A stretch of DNA of 64,000 nucleotides from Cellvibrio sp. 79 (GTDB lineage: Bacteria > Pseudomonadota > Gammaproteobacteria > Pseudomonadales > Cellvibrionaceae). The DNA is taken from NCBI GenBank assembly GCA_003056245.1, contig MVDH01000003.1, forward strand, positions 1,155,957 through 1,219,956, read 5' to 3'. The notes under the pieces are model-generated. The model saw only the letters and a list, made by a program, of their open reading frames with translations, made no database searches and was not told where the DNA came from. The position numbers were made by a program, and so were the translations under genes. Positions 18,744-28,956 of this stretch are shown piece after piece (position 1 is the first letter of the stretch; each line of letters starts with the position of its first letter).

Positions 18744-20219
18744 TTAAATCGCACAAGTACTCTTCGGTTCAGGGCGATACACCCCCACATTCAAATGGCC
18801 AGCATCTTTTAAATTCGCTGCATGCAGTTGGCTCATCACACCTTTCTGGCAATACAAATAATATTGCTTGCTCATATCCATGTTCGCGAAATGGTTATTG
18901 AGCGAATAGAAAGGAATAGTTTTGATTTCTATTCCATCCAGGCGCAGGGGATTGGATTCCTGTTCATCGGGATGGCGAATATCAATAACAATTTGGCCGG
19001 GATTAATATCGCCGACAACTGGCACGGATAAATCCGCATCCAACTCATCAACAATCTCATCGATATTTTGCGCGCGACGCTCAGCGATAGCTTTTTCAAG
19101 AACCGCAAAATCAAAATTATTTTCTTCGCGTTCAATTTTGTGCATGCGCGCTTTGGTGGTGGGATTTACCGAAATCACACCGCAGTATTCCGGCATACTC
19201 GCTGCAAAACTTTCGGTGCCGATTTTGCGCGAAAGATTAATGATATCGCCTTTATCCATCGTGGCGAGTGGGCGCAGTACCAGCATGTCAGTTACGCGAT
19301 CAATTGCATTTAAATTAATAAGCGTTTGGCTGGAAACCTGCGCCACACTTTCGCCGGTAACCAGCGCGGGAATTTCTAAAGATTCGGCAACTTGTTCAGC
19401 AGCACGCAACATCATGCGCTTGAGCACCACGCCCATGTAGGAGTTATCTACTTTTTCGAGAATCTCCCTTACAACATCCTCGAATGGAACCGTGACAAAT
19501 TTTACGCGATGGCTCGCGCCGTATTTATTCCACAAATAATAAGAAACTTCTTTTACACCGATTTCATGTGCGCGCCCGCCGAGATTAAAAAAACAATAGT
19601 GCGCACGCAAACCGCGCTTGATACACAAGTACGTTGACACGGTAGAATCAAAACCACCGGAAATGAGTGATAACACCGGATCTTGCGCACCCAACGGAAA
19701 ACCACCCAGGCCCTGGGTTTTGCTGGTTAGCACCCACAGGCGCTCACCTTTAATTTCCAGCGGCACAATAATATCGGGCTTATGCAGGCTTACGCCTTTT
19801 GCATCAGAGTTATGCAATAAACCGCCACCCACATATTGTTCTACTTCCACTGAACTGAACTCGTGCTTGCCAACACGCCTTGCGCGGACACAAAACGTTT
19901 TGCCAGCAATCTGATCGCGCCAATGGCGCAAAGTATTTTGAAAGATGGAATCAAGGTCCCCCAAAGGATAATCATGGATCAACGCAAAGTTGGCGATACC
20001 GGGGGTACGTGCCAGCACATCAGATACCTGCGCAGTAACCTGGGTGTCCGCTTCCGGGCAGCGGATTTCGATCTTTTCCCAATCGCGCTGCACGTCAATA
20101 TCCACCCCCAGATTTGCAAGCAGTACCCGCAGGTTATCGCGCAATTGCTTGATGAATTTTTTGCGCACGGGTGGACTTTTGATGATGATCTCGGGGAATA
20201 CTTTGACGATGAAATGCAT
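18744..20219 (-). CDS. thiI: tRNA 4-thiouridine sulfurtransferase ThiI with C-terminal rhodanese domain
   Basis: THUMP region, PP-loop LSLISGGFDSTVSTYLCIKRG, rhodanese YLYCQKGVMSQLHA. Confidence 0.95.
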   Translation of the reverse strand: MHFIVKVFPEIIIKSPPVRKKFIKQLRDNLRVLLANLGVDIDVQRDWEKIEIRCPEADTQVTAQVSDVLARTPGIANFALIHDYPLGDLDSIFQNTLRHWRDQIAGKTFCVRARRVGKHEFSSVEVEQYVGGGLLHNSDAKGVSLHKPDIIVPLEIKGERLWVLTSKTQGLGGFPLGAQDPVLSLISGGFDSTVSTYLCIKRGLRAHYCFFNLGGRAHEIGVKEVSYYLWNKYGASHRVKFVTVPFEDVVREILEKVDNSYMGVVLKRMMLRAAEQVAESLEIPALVTGESVAQVSSQTLINLNAIDRVTDMLVLRPLATMDKGDIINLSRKIGTESFAASMPEYCGVISVNPTTKARMHKIEREENNFDFAVLEKAIAERRAQNIDEIVDELDADLSVPVVGDINPGQIVIDIRHPDEQESNPLRLDGIEIKTIPFYSLNNHFANMDMSKQYYLYCQKGVMSQLHAANLKDAGHLNVGVYRPEPKSTCAI

Positions 20220-20428
20220 GGGAACGTTTGCCTGACAGGATGCAGCGGATGCTGGCTGGGTAAAAAGGCGGCGATTATACAGAAACAGAGGCGCCTGAGT
20301 CGCGACTTTGACAGTGCCTGCGAGCCCACAAAATCGCCTGCCCGATATGACGGGGGCCGTCTTTGCTGCTAGAACTTAAAGTTAATCGCGGTGTTTTAAT
20401 GCTTTTTTCTGGTCAAAGGAGGATTCAC

Positions 20429-22051
20429 ATGATCCGCAATATCAAACTCGGTAGCCGCCTCACCCTGGGTTTTGGTGTATTGGCATTAATCATTCTTATT
20501 CAAGGGCTGATTGCACTGAATAAAATGTCGGATATGCACAACAGCCAGGAAGAGGTCGCTGAAAACTGGCTGCCGTCGATTATGGCGATCGCCAACCTGC
20601 GCTACACCATCACCCGCTACCGGGTATTTACCCTGCGCACATTGATGGATTCTTCGGCCAGCGAGATTATCCAGACCAAAACCCGTTTGTCCGAAATAGG
20701 GCAGGATTTGGACAACGCGATAGAAAGATACGATGCGCTCATTAGTGAAGATGAGGAAAGGCGCATATTCAACAGCCTTGTGGATAGTAAAAAGCGCTAT
20801 GTCGCCAATGCCCAGCAGGTGATCGTTCTAGTTGAGGGAGGCAATCTGGATGATGCCAAGGCATTTATTGAGCGGGAGCAAAACCCCTTGGCCGACCAGA
20901 TTGTGAAGGATCTGGCAGCGCTGTTTCAAATTAACAGCGGAGGTGCCAATGCCTCTGCACAGCGCGCTGATGAAGCCTACACATCCAGCAAACTTCTCAC
21001 CATTGCCTCTGTCGTCACTGCCTTGATACTCACGGGGGCGTTGTCATTGGTCGTCACCAAAAGTATCACGTCGCCGATTCAAAGTGCCTTGGTCGCCACC
21101 GAGAATATCGCCAGTGGCAACCTGACCAAGCGCATCGACTCAGACGGCCAGGATGAACCGGCGCGGCTGCTCGCCGGGTTGGCAATCATGCAGGACAATT
21201 TGCGCAGCACCATTAGCGAAATCGCTGATTCTTCTAACCAACTGGCGGCGGCAACCGAGGAGCTAAGCTCCGTCGCCGAAGATGCTACGCGCAACCTGCA
21301 CCGCCAGAATGATGAAATCCAGCAAGCGGCTACAGCAGTCACTGAAATGAGTGCCGCAGTGGAAGAGGTAGCGCGCAATGCCAGCAGTACCGCGGAAGCC
21401 TCCAATGAATCATCCCGCTTTGCCAAAGAGGGGCGCGAGCGCGTCCAGCAAACCGTAGCGTCGATCCAATCCATGACCACTGAAGTGCTCAAAACGTCGC
21501 AACTGGTCGAGGGGTTGGCCGGGCAATCGCAGGATATCGCCAAAGTGCTGGATGTGATTCGCGCGATTGCAGAGCAAACCAACCTGCTCGCACTAAATGC
21601 CGCGATTGAGGCGGCGCGTGCGGGCGAGGCGGGGCGCGGGTTTGCGGTGGTGGCCGATGAAGTGCGGGCACTGGCAAGCCGCACACGCACATCTACCCAG
21701 GAAATCGAAGAGATGATGGGTAAGATCCTGGACGGCTCCAATGCGGCGGCAACCAGCATGCGCAGCAGTGCCGAATACACCCAGAGCACACTCAATGTGG
21801 CATTGGATGCGGGCAAGGCGTTGGACGAGATCTTCAACCGCAGCGGCCTGATCAGCGACCGTAATCTGCTGATTGCCACTGCCTCGGAAGAGCAGGCGGC
21901 GGTAGCGCGCGAGGTGGATCGCAACATCGTTAATATCAGCGACCTGTCTACCCAGACCGCAGCTGGCGCCAACCAGACCAGTGCATCGGCAAATGAGCTA
22001 GCGCGACTGGCAACCAGCCTCAATGGGTTAGTTGCGCGTTTTGTTCTCTAA
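20429..22051 (+). CDS. Methyl-accepting chemotaxis protein (4HB sensor, HAMP, MCP signal domain)
   Basis: [38 protein letters not shown]; start [10 protein letters not shown] at 20429. Confidence 0.95.
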   Translation: MIRNIKLGSRLTLGFGVLALIILIQGLIALNKMSDMHNSQEEVAENWLPSIMAIANLRYTITRYRVFTLRTLMDSSASEIIQTKTRLSEIGQDLDNAIERYDALISEDEERRIFNSLVDSKKRYVANAQQVIVLVEGGNLDDAKAFIEREQNPLADQIVKDLAALFQINSGGANASAQRADEAYTSSKLLTIASVVTALILTGALSLVVTKSITSPIQSALVATENIASGNLTKRIDSDGQDEPARLLAGLAIMQDNLRSTISEIADSSNQLAAATEELSSVAEDATRNLHRQNDEIQQAATAVTEMSAAVEEVARNASSTAEASNESSRFAKEGRERVQQTVASIQSMTTEVLKTSQLVEGLAGQSQDIAKVLDVIRAIAEQTNLLALNAAIEAARAGEAGRGFAVVADEVRALASRTRTSTQEIEEMMGKILDGSNAAATSMRSSAEYTQSTLNVALDAGKALDEIFNRSGLISDRNLLIATASEEQAAVAREVDRNIVNISDLSTQTAAGANQTSASANELARLATSLNGLVARFVL

Positions 22052-22065
22052 ACGCTGATAAATCC

Positions 22066-22105
22066 GCCCAAAAAAATAAAACCCCCGGCATGCCGGGGGA
22101 GGGTT
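22066..22105 (-). terminator. Terminator of the cation/proton antiporter gene
   Basis: Perfect palindrome CCCCCGGCATGCCGGGGG (22082-22099), followed on minus strand by TTTTATTTTTTT. Confidence 0.8.
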
Positions 22106-22128
22106 GTTTAGGCAGAGTGTGTTTTGCA

Positions 22129-23337
22129 TTACTTGGAACGGAAAATCAACTCTTTGATTTTAGCCAGCTTGGGGGACACCACCGGCACTGTCAACATAGT
22201 GCTAGCGACAGCCATAATTAGCAACGCGGTAAAAGTTTCGCTGGTGATGATTTGTTTATCGAGCAATACGTTGGCAAAAATGATCATGATCAGCGCTTTG
22301 GTCTGCAACAGCCAACCAATGATTGGTGCCTCGCCTTTTTCCCATTTCAGGATTTTGCCCGCCGCGTGAACCCCCACCAATTTGCCCGAGACCGAAGCAA
22401 CCAACAGAATTGCTGCCGCGATAAACACCGCTGAGCCACCCACTTCCCAGTTGGTACGCAAACCGGTACTAAGGAAGAACACCGGCATAATGATCATCAG
22501 AACGAAGTGGCGCAGCTTGTCCATATCGTCCTGGTTAAACCACTCAGCATCCATCACCGCACCCGCCAGGAATGCACCTACCATAAAGTGTAAGCCCGCC
22601 CAGTCGGCAGCCAAACCAATCAGCGCCAACCAGATAAAACCGGAATACCAGCGATCTTTTTCCGGGATGGAGACCATGAGCTTACGGAAAACATAGGCTG
22701 CAATGGCAAACCCCAGCAGGAACATACCTTGGCGACCAACACGCTCCCAATCCAGCAGGATCAGCGCCAACACACCCCAGATCGCAATATCGTCGAGACT
22801 GGCATAACGCAGAATACGCTGACCAATCGGCTGGCGCAGGATCTCAAGCTTCTCCATCAACAGAATCAAAATGGGTAACGCAGTAACTGCACAGGCCATA
22901 CCCACGCCGAGGATAAACTGCCAGGTCATGCCGTTGGGGCCCATCCAACCATCGCTGAACGACATCAGCACGACGGCAGCAGCACAACCGAACAATAGCG
23001 GCGTCCCCAAGGCCAATCCGGCGGTGATACCACTTTCACGCTTATATTCCCATGCTTTTTTCAGGTCGAGCTCGATACCGGCAATCCATACAAAGATCAT
23101 CACTGCCCACCAGGCGATACCATTGAGCGACTTGACGACGTCCGGGTTGAAAACAAAGGTGTAGTACTCGGGAAATGCATTACCCAACACCCCCGGACCA
23201 AGCAAGATTCCCATAATGATCTGCACGACAACCAAGGGCGCCCAGTAATCCGTCCTGCCGAGCCGCCAAATCAGGTAGGGGATCGTGAAAATGATCACCA
23301 TCGCGATTAGGAATATTTCTGTTGTTGTCATGTGCAT
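22129..23337 (-). CDS. Cation:proton antiporter (CPA2/Kef-like)
   Basis: About 12 TM segments; GILLGPGVLGNAFPEY, GMACAVTALPILILLMEKL, GAFLAGAVMDAEW motifs. Confidence 0.85.
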   Translation of the reverse strand: MHMTTTEIFLIAMVIIFTIPYLIWRLGRTDYWAPLVVVQIIMGILLGPGVLGNAFPEYYTFVFNPDVVKSLNGIAWWAVMIFVWIAGIELDLKKAWEYKRESGITAGLALGTPLLFGCAAAVVLMSFSDGWMGPNGMTWQFILGVGMACAVTALPILILLMEKLEILRQPIGQRILRYASLDDIAIWGVLALILLDWERVGRQGMFLLGFAIAAYVFRKLMVSIPEKDRWYSGFIWLALIGLAADWAGLHFMVGAFLAGAVMDAEWFNQDDMDKLRHFVLMIIMPVFFLSTGLRTNWEVGGSAVFIAAAILLVASVSGKLVGVHAAGKILKWEKGEAPIIGWLLQTKALIMIIFANVLLDKQIITSETFTALLIMAVASTMLTVPVVSPKLAKIKELIFRSK

Positions 23338-23642
23338 GGTTTACACCCCGATTTTTATAGATATTTAATTATTCGCGCCAATTAGCGGCGGTGACCCAAG
23401 GCTACAAAATTTTGAGCGCCATTCGACCCATACCTTACAGGAGATATCAATAAGATGATTAGGTAAAAACTAAATACCACCAAAAGCTTTTAAAGCACGG
23501 CTGTATATGAGGAAATCAAACATAAAAATGATGCAAATTGGCGCACGCAACTGGCAAACTAGCGCCCGCAGTACCAGGAAGGAAATAAGACAGTCTTAAG
23601 GCGCCAAAAAATGAATCGAAAAAGTGCATTTTTTAAATTTAA

Positions 23643-23659
23643 TGCATTAATTTGGTGCA
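23643..23659. promoter_or_regulatory. Putative NtrC box upstream of glnA
   Basis: TGCATTAATTTGGTGCA, TGC-N11-GCA. Confidence 0.6.
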
Positions 23660-23732
23660 ACAACATTAAAAACCAACGCTCCTTATTGCCGAAAAGCCTT
23701 ATTTCTAAAGGCTTGTTGCTATTTATTTTAAA

Positions 23733-23747
23733 TGGCATATATTTTGC
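23733..23747 (+). promoter_or_regulatory. Putative sigma54 (-24/-12) promoter of glnA
   Basis: TGGCATATATTTTGC, GG-N10-GC spacing. Confidence 0.7.
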
Positions 23748-23911
23748 CCCGTTTCTGACACCCTAGTCTTGCCCCGCTCACCGAAATGAGTCGCGAGCCC
23801 GGATGAAGTGGGAAAATTTTCAGGTAAGCCACCCATTCGGGTTGTTTACCAACCGCACAACAACTTTTCATAATCCGTAGCCTTCGGGCTATTACAACTT
23901 GGAGGCATTCA

Positions 23912-25312
23912 ATGTCTAAGACTTTAGACCTGATTAAAGAACACGAAGCTCGCTGGATTGATTTGCGCTTCACCGATTTCAAAGGTAAAGAGCAGCACGT
24001 TACCTTCCCTTCACACGTTGTAAACGACAGTTTCTTCGTTGACGGTAAAATGTTCGACGGTTCTTCTATCGGTGGCTGGAAAGGCATTAACGACTCAGAC
24101 ATGATCCTGATGCCGGACGATTCAACTGCTGTTCTGGATCCTTTCTACGACGAAGCAACCATCAACGTTCGTTGTAACATTGTTGAACCTGCAACCATGC
24201 AAGGTTACGACCGCGACCCACGCTCTATCGGCCTGCGCGCTGAAGAGTACCTGAAGTCAACTGGTCTGGGCGACGTTGCTTTGTTTGGTCCAGAGCCAGA
24301 ATTCTTCATCTTCGATAGCGTTCACTTCCACGCTGGTATGGGCGGCGCTTTCTACAAGATCAAATCTGAAGAGGCTGCATGGCAATCAGGTGACGACATC
24401 GAAGGTAAACACGGCCACGCTCCACGCGTAAAAGGCGGTTACTTCCCGGTTGCTCCAGTAGACTCACTGCACGACATCCGTGGCGCTATGTGTAACGCGA
24501 TGGAAGCAATGGGCCTGGAAATTGAAATCCATCACCACGAAGTTGCTAACGCTGGTCAATGTGAAATCGGCGTAGGCGCTAACACTCTGGTTAAGAAAGC
24601 GGACGAAGTACAGATCCTCAAGTACTGCGTACACAACGTTGCTCACCAATACGGTAAAACCGCAACCTTTATGCCGAAGCCTTTGATCGGTGATAACGGT
24701 TCAGGTATGCACGTTCACCAGTCTTTCTCTAAAAACGGCAAAAACCAATTTGCTGGCGACGCTTACGCTGGTTTGTCTGAAACTGCCCTGTACTACGTTG
24801 GCGGTATCATCAAGCACGCTAAAGCATTGAACGCTTTCTGTAATGCGTCTACCAACTCTTACAAGCGTCTGGTTCCAGGCTTTGAAGCGCCAGTAATGCT
24901 GGCTTACTCAGCACGTAACCGTTCAGCGTCGATCCGTATTCCTTACACTGTTGGTGAGAAAGCCAAGCGTATCGAAACCCGTTTCCCTGATCCAACTGCT
25001 AACCCATACCTGTGCTTTGCTTCATTGCTGATGGCTGGTATTGATGGTGTTCTGAACAAGATCCATCCGGGCGAAGCAGCGACCAAAGATCTGTACGATC
25101 TGGAGCCGGAAGAAGAAGCACAAATCCCGCAAGTGTGTTCATCTCTGGAAGAAGCATTGGCTAACCTGGAAGCTGACCATGACTTCCTGTTGGCTGGCGG
25201 TGTGTTCTCTAAAGACTTCATTGATGCATACATCAACCTGAAGAAAGAAGAAATCCAACGCGTTAACATGACTCCGCACCCGGTAGAGTTCGAACTGTAC
25301 TACAGCGTGTAA
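23912..25312 (+). CDS. glnA: Glutamine synthetase type I
   Basis: [11 protein letters not shown]-like N-terminus, [27 protein letters not shown], adenylylation-site region NLYDLEPEE-like ([10 protein letters not shown]). Confidence 0.97.
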   Translation: MSKTLDLIKEHEARWIDLRFTDFKGKEQHVTFPSHVVNDSFFVDGKMFDGSSIGGWKGINDSDMILMPDDSTAVLDPFYDEATINVRCNIVEPATMQGYDRDPRSIGLRAEEYLKSTGLGDVALFGPEPEFFIFDSVHFHAGMGGAFYKIKSEEAAWQSGDDIEGKHGHAPRVKGGYFPVAPVDSLHDIRGAMCNAMEAMGLEIEIHHHEVANAGQCEIGVGANTLVKKADEVQILKYCVHNVAHQYGKTATFMPKPLIGDNGSGMHVHQSFSKNGKNQFAGDAYAGLSETALYYVGGIIKHAKALNAFCNASTNSYKRLVPGFEAPVMLAYSARNRSASIRIPYTVGEKAKRIETRFPDPTANPYLCFASLLMAGIDGVLNKIHPGEAATKDLYDLEPEEEAQIPQVCSSLEEALANLEADHDFLLAGGVFSKDFIDAYINLKKEEIQRVNMTPHPVEFELYYSV

Positions 25313-25359
25313 TTCCTGTTGGTTTTGTCGCTTGGTCGGCAAAATCAATAAACGCTTTG

Positions 25360-25394
25360 AAAAAGCCCGCACAGGCAACTGCGCGGGCTTTTTC
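25360..25394 (+). terminator. Intrinsic terminator after glnA
   Basis: AAAAAGCCCGC...GCGGGCTTTTTC. Confidence 0.85.
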
Positions 25395-25462
25395 TTTGGT
25401 AGGCAGAAAGCTACTCTTCAGTTATAAATGCCGTTGTTGAATTCAGTTCTGAGGATAAAGTC

Positions 25463-25999
25463 ATGCGTATTTTTCTGCTGTTCATTCTACTTGCAGCGCC
25501 TTGGGCACTGGCTGATGTGTACAAAACCGTCGATAAAGATGGACGCGTGATTTATACCGATAACCCCAAAGATGACAAAGCCAAAAAAGTGGAACTGCGC
25601 GAGATCAATACCGTGCCAGGTGCCCCGCCTACACCGCAATCAACGCCTGCGGACTCATTCCAATCACAACCCGCCGCCATTAATTACCAGATCAAAATCA
25701 TTAGCCCGCGCAATGACGCCATTATTCCGGTCGGGCAACGCGATTTGGGAATCGCAATAACAGTAACGCCGCAATTGGAGGAGGGGCACCTGCTGGTGTA
25801 TTTCCTGAATGGTGAATTGCTGGAGGAAACTACGCAGACCAACATCATCGTTAAGGATGCGCCGCGCGGTATTCATACCCTGGCCGTGGAAGCCATAGAT
25901 GCCGATGGTCAATCATTGGGCACATCTGCCCCGGTTTCTGTGAGCCTTATGCGCCCAATTATCAAGAAGGCTGCCCCACCAGTGCCCACACCAAAATAA
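25463..25999 (+). CDS. DUF4124-domain periplasmic protein
   Basis: Signal peptide then DVYKTVDKDGRVIYTDNP, typical DUF4124; located between glnA and ntrB. Confidence 0.8.
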   Translation: MRIFLLFILLAAPWALADVYKTVDKDGRVIYTDNPKDDKAKKVELREINTVPGAPPTPQSTPADSFQSQPAAINYQIKIISPRNDAIIPVGQRDLGIAITVTPQLEEGHLLVYFLNGELLEETTQTNIIVKDAPRGIHTLAVEAIDADGQSLGTSAPVSVSLMRPIIKKAAPPVPTPK

Positions 26000-26001
26000 G
26001 C

Positions 26002-26016
26002 GCACCAAATTGGTGC
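26002..26016. promoter_or_regulatory. Putative NtrC-binding palindrome upstream of ntrB
   Basis: GCACCA-AAT-TGGTGC, perfect 6-bp half-sites matching the TGCACCA-N3-TGGTGCA pattern. Confidence 0.65.
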
Positions 26017-26090
26017 TATGCTTTTCCTGAAAATCCCCATAATGGACAGCTTTATCAGCTAAATCCGCTAAATCCTGCCATTTTTCCACT

Positions 26091-26106
26091 TGGTTTGGTT
26101 TTTGCA
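26091..26106 (+). promoter_or_regulatory. Possible sigma54 promoter of ntrBC
   Basis: TGGTTTGGTTTTTGCA: GG-N10-GC with consensus TTGCA -12 element; -24 element partly degenerate. Confidence 0.5.
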
Positions 26107-26152
26107 GTAAGCCATATGCCCATTGTAGAGGCGTTCAGGAGAGCAGAACCCG

Positions 26153-27226
26153 GTGAGTCCGCGCGATATCTATAAACCCATATTGGATAGCTTGAGCACA
26201 GCGATTGTGCTGGTGGATACCGATCTACTGCTATGCCATATGAATCCGGCTGCGGAAGCGCTGCTAGCGATGAGCTGCGAAAGCAATACCGGCGAACCCA
26301 TCACCTATTTTTTCTATGAATCCGATGAGACTGATCGCCAACTCAAAATGGCGGCAGCGCAAGCCAACCATTACACCAAACGCCACGCGGAATGGCGCTT
26401 GCTCAGCGGCGGCAACCTCACTGTCGACTACACCGTAACTCCATTTGGTGACCATGAAGGGCTGATTATCGAGATCCAGCCGATTGATCGTTTACTGCGT
26501 ATCAGCCGCGACGAAATGCTCACCACCTCCCATGAAACCACCCGCACCCTGGTGCGTGGTATGGCGCATGAGATCAAAAATCCACTCGGCGGAATCCGCG
26601 GTGCGGCGCAATTGCTGGCGCGCGAGCTGCCCAATGCCGGGCTGGCCGAATACACCAACATCATCATCGATGAAGCGGACCGCCTGCGTAATCTTGTAGA
26701 CCGCATGCTTGGCCCCAACCAATTGCCCAAATGGCAATCACTCAATATCCATGAAGCGATTGAACGCGTAGCCAATATCATCAAAGCCGAAAGCAGTGAT
26801 GCGATCAGAATTGTGCGCGATTACGACCCCAGTATTCCCAATATGCAAGGCGATAAGGAGATGCTGATTCAGGCATTGCTCAATATCGTCCGCAATGCCA
26901 TGCAGGCGCTGGTGGAAGCCAATATCATGAATGGCGTAATTCAGTTGCGAACCCGCATCCAACGCCAATACACCATTGGCCGCAAGCATCACCCGCTGGT
27001 ATGCAGGGTGGATGTAATCGACAACGGCCCTGGTATCCCGCCAGACATGATTGAAAACATTTTCTACCCGATGATCACCGGCCGTGCGGAAGGTACTGGC
27101 CTGGGCTTGACCATCTCCCAACACCTTATCCATCAACACCACGGCCTCATCGAGTGCCAAAGCGAGCCGGGCAAAACCCGTTTCTCGCTCTACTTACCAA
27201 TGGAAGCGCAACATGCAGAAGTCTAA
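26153..27226 (+). CDS. ntrB: Nitrogen regulation sensor histidine kinase NtrB (GTG start)
   Basis: RGMAHEIKNPLGGIRGAAQLL H-box, HATPase motifs; upstream of ntrC. Confidence 0.93.
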   Translation: MSPRDIYKPILDSLSTAIVLVDTDLLLCHMNPAAEALLAMSCESNTGEPITYFFYESDETDRQLKMAAAQANHYTKRHAEWRLLSGGNLTVDYTVTPFGDHEGLIIEIQPIDRLLRISRDEMLTTSHETTRTLVRGMAHEIKNPLGGIRGAAQLLARELPNAGLAEYTNIIIDEADRLRNLVDRMLGPNQLPKWQSLNIHEAIERVANIIKAESSDAIRIVRDYDPSIPNMQGDKEMLIQALLNIVRNAMQALVEANIMNGVIQLRTRIQRQYTIGRKHHPLVCRVDVIDNGPGIPPDMIENIFYPMITGRAEGTGLGLTISQHLIHQHHGLIECQSEPGKTRFSLYLPMEAQHAEV

Positions 27227-28649
27227 TAAAGTCTGGATCATCGATGATGATCGCTCGATCCGCTGGGTGCTGGAAAAGGCCTTGCAACAAGCGAATATAG
27301 AAACGCGTGTTTTTGATTCGGGCGATAGCGCCATGAACCAGCTGAATCGCGATACGCCCGATGCCATCATCAGCGATATCCGTATGCCGGGAACCGACGG
27401 CCTGACTTTGCTGGGAAACCTGCACAACACCCATCCGCAGATTCCGATCATTATTATGACGGCGCACTCGGATCTGGACAGCGCGGTAGCTGCTTATCAG
27501 GGCGGTGCCTTTGAATACCTGCCAAAACCGTTTGATGTCGATGACGCCGTTGCGGTTACCCAGCGCGCACTGGCTCATGCGCAAGAACAAAAAAGCGAGC
27601 ACGCGCCGGAAAACAGCGTTGAGACCAACACCGAAATTATCGGCGAAGCGCCGGCGATGCAGGAAGTATTTCGCGCAATCGGCCGCTTGTCCCAATCCAA
27701 CATCACGGTATTGATCAACGGTCAATCCGGTACCGGTAAAGAATTGGTGGCACGCGCGTTACATCGCCATAGCCCGCGCCGCAACGAGCCGTTTATTGCA
27801 CTCAATATGGCTGCGATTCCCAAGGATTTGATGGAGTCCGAACTGTTCGGGCACGAAAAAGGTGCGTTTACTGGCGCAGCAGCGCAACGCCAGGGACGTT
27901 TTGAGCAAGCTAATGGCGGCTCCCTGTTCCTCGATGAAATCGGCGATATGCCCGCTGAAACCCAAACCCGCTTGCTGCGCGTATTGGCTGATGGTGAGTT
28001 CTATCGCGTCGGTGGCCACACACCGGTGAAAGTAGATGTGCGCATCATCGCCGCGACCCACCAAAACCTGGAAACCCTGGTGGCCGATAACCGTTTCCGT
28101 GAAGACTTGTTCCATCGCCTGAACGTTATCCGTATCCATATCCCCAAGCTGGCCAATCGCCGGGAAGACATTCCCAAGCTGGCGCGTTTCTTCCTGCATA
28201 AAGCGGCAACCGAGCTGAATGTCGATCCCAAAGTATTGCTGCCGGAAACCGAGGAATATTTTTGCTCACTACAATGGCCGGGCAATGTCCGCCAATTGGA
28301 AAACACCTGCCGCTGGATTACGGTGATGGCCTCAGGCCGCGAAGTCCATGTAGAGGATTTGCCGCCCGAATTACTGGAAAACAAAGAAACCAGCACGCCT
28401 GCGGACGATTGGGAAAAAGCCTTGCGCCATTGGGCTGACCAGGCGCTGACACGCGGTCAGCACCAATTACTCAGCGAAGCAGTGCCTACCTTTGAACGCG
28501 CGTTGATCGAAACCGCACTGAAATATACCGCTGGCCGCAAGCGTGATGCCGCGAATTTACTGGGCTGGGGGCGCAATACCCTGACACGCAAACTCAAGGA
28601 ATTGGGCATGGCGGGTGGCAATGATGCAGACATCGAGGGGGATGATTAA
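27213..28649 (+). CDS. ntrC: Nitrogen regulation response regulator NtrC (sigma54 activator)
   Basis: REC (WIIDDDRSIRWVLEKAL), GQSGTGKELVARALH, GAFTGA loop, C-terminal Fis-type HTH. Confidence 0.96.
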   Translation: MQKSNKVWIIDDDRSIRWVLEKALQQANIETRVFDSGDSAMNQLNRDTPDAIISDIRMPGTDGLTLLGNLHNTHPQIPIIIMTAHSDLDSAVAAYQGGAFEYLPKPFDVDDAVAVTQRALAHAQEQKSEHAPENSVETNTEIIGEAPAMQEVFRAIGRLSQSNITVLINGQSGTGKELVARALHRHSPRRNEPFIALNMAAIPKDLMESELFGHEKGAFTGAAAQRQGRFEQANGGSLFLDEIGDMPAETQTRLLRVLADGEFYRVGGHTPVKVDVRIIAATHQNLETLVADNRFREDLFHRLNVIRIHIPKLANRREDIPKLARFFLHKAATELNVDPKVLLPETEEYFCSLQWPGNVRQLENTCRWITVMASGREVHVEDLPPELLENKETSTPADDWEKALRHWADQALTRGQHQLLSEAVPTFERALIETALKYTAGRKRDAANLLGWGRNTLTRKLKELGMAGGNDADIEGDD

Positions 28650-28661
28650 CTATTCCCACGC

Positions 28662-28688
28662 AAATGGGCCTGATCCAAGGCCCATTTT
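28662..28688 (+). terminator. Terminator after ntrC
   Basis: AATGGGCCTGATCCAAGGCCCATTTT. Confidence 0.7.
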
Positions 28689-28956
28689 CTATCATCAATT
28701 TGGCGCATTAAACTTCTTTACTCAACTTTCCCCTTCCTTCGAGCAGCTTTGAAAAGCTGTGTCTATACTCAGCTAACCGGGTTTTCAAGCCGAACTTGGC
28801 AACCACTACTACAGCTCTTATAACTTTAGATTGTTAACCCGCACAAGGCAGTTGACCCGTACAAAAGCCTGCATGGATTCAAGAAAAGATCCCTGCTGCC
28901 GCCAATAACAACTGACGCTAATAAAAACTGAATTCCGAATGATTTCGGGGGAAAAC

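Noticed and set aside
21079-22023. 314-aa minus-strand ORF opposite a chemoreceptor
   Set aside because: Ser/Ala-rich shadow of the conserved MCP signalling domain; the same artefact occurs at 29436-30260 opposite the second MCP.
23535-23555. Second sigma54-like promoter upstream of glnA (TTGGCGCACGCAACTGGCA)
   Set aside because: GG-to-GC spacing is 12, not 10; the 23733-23747 site fits far better.
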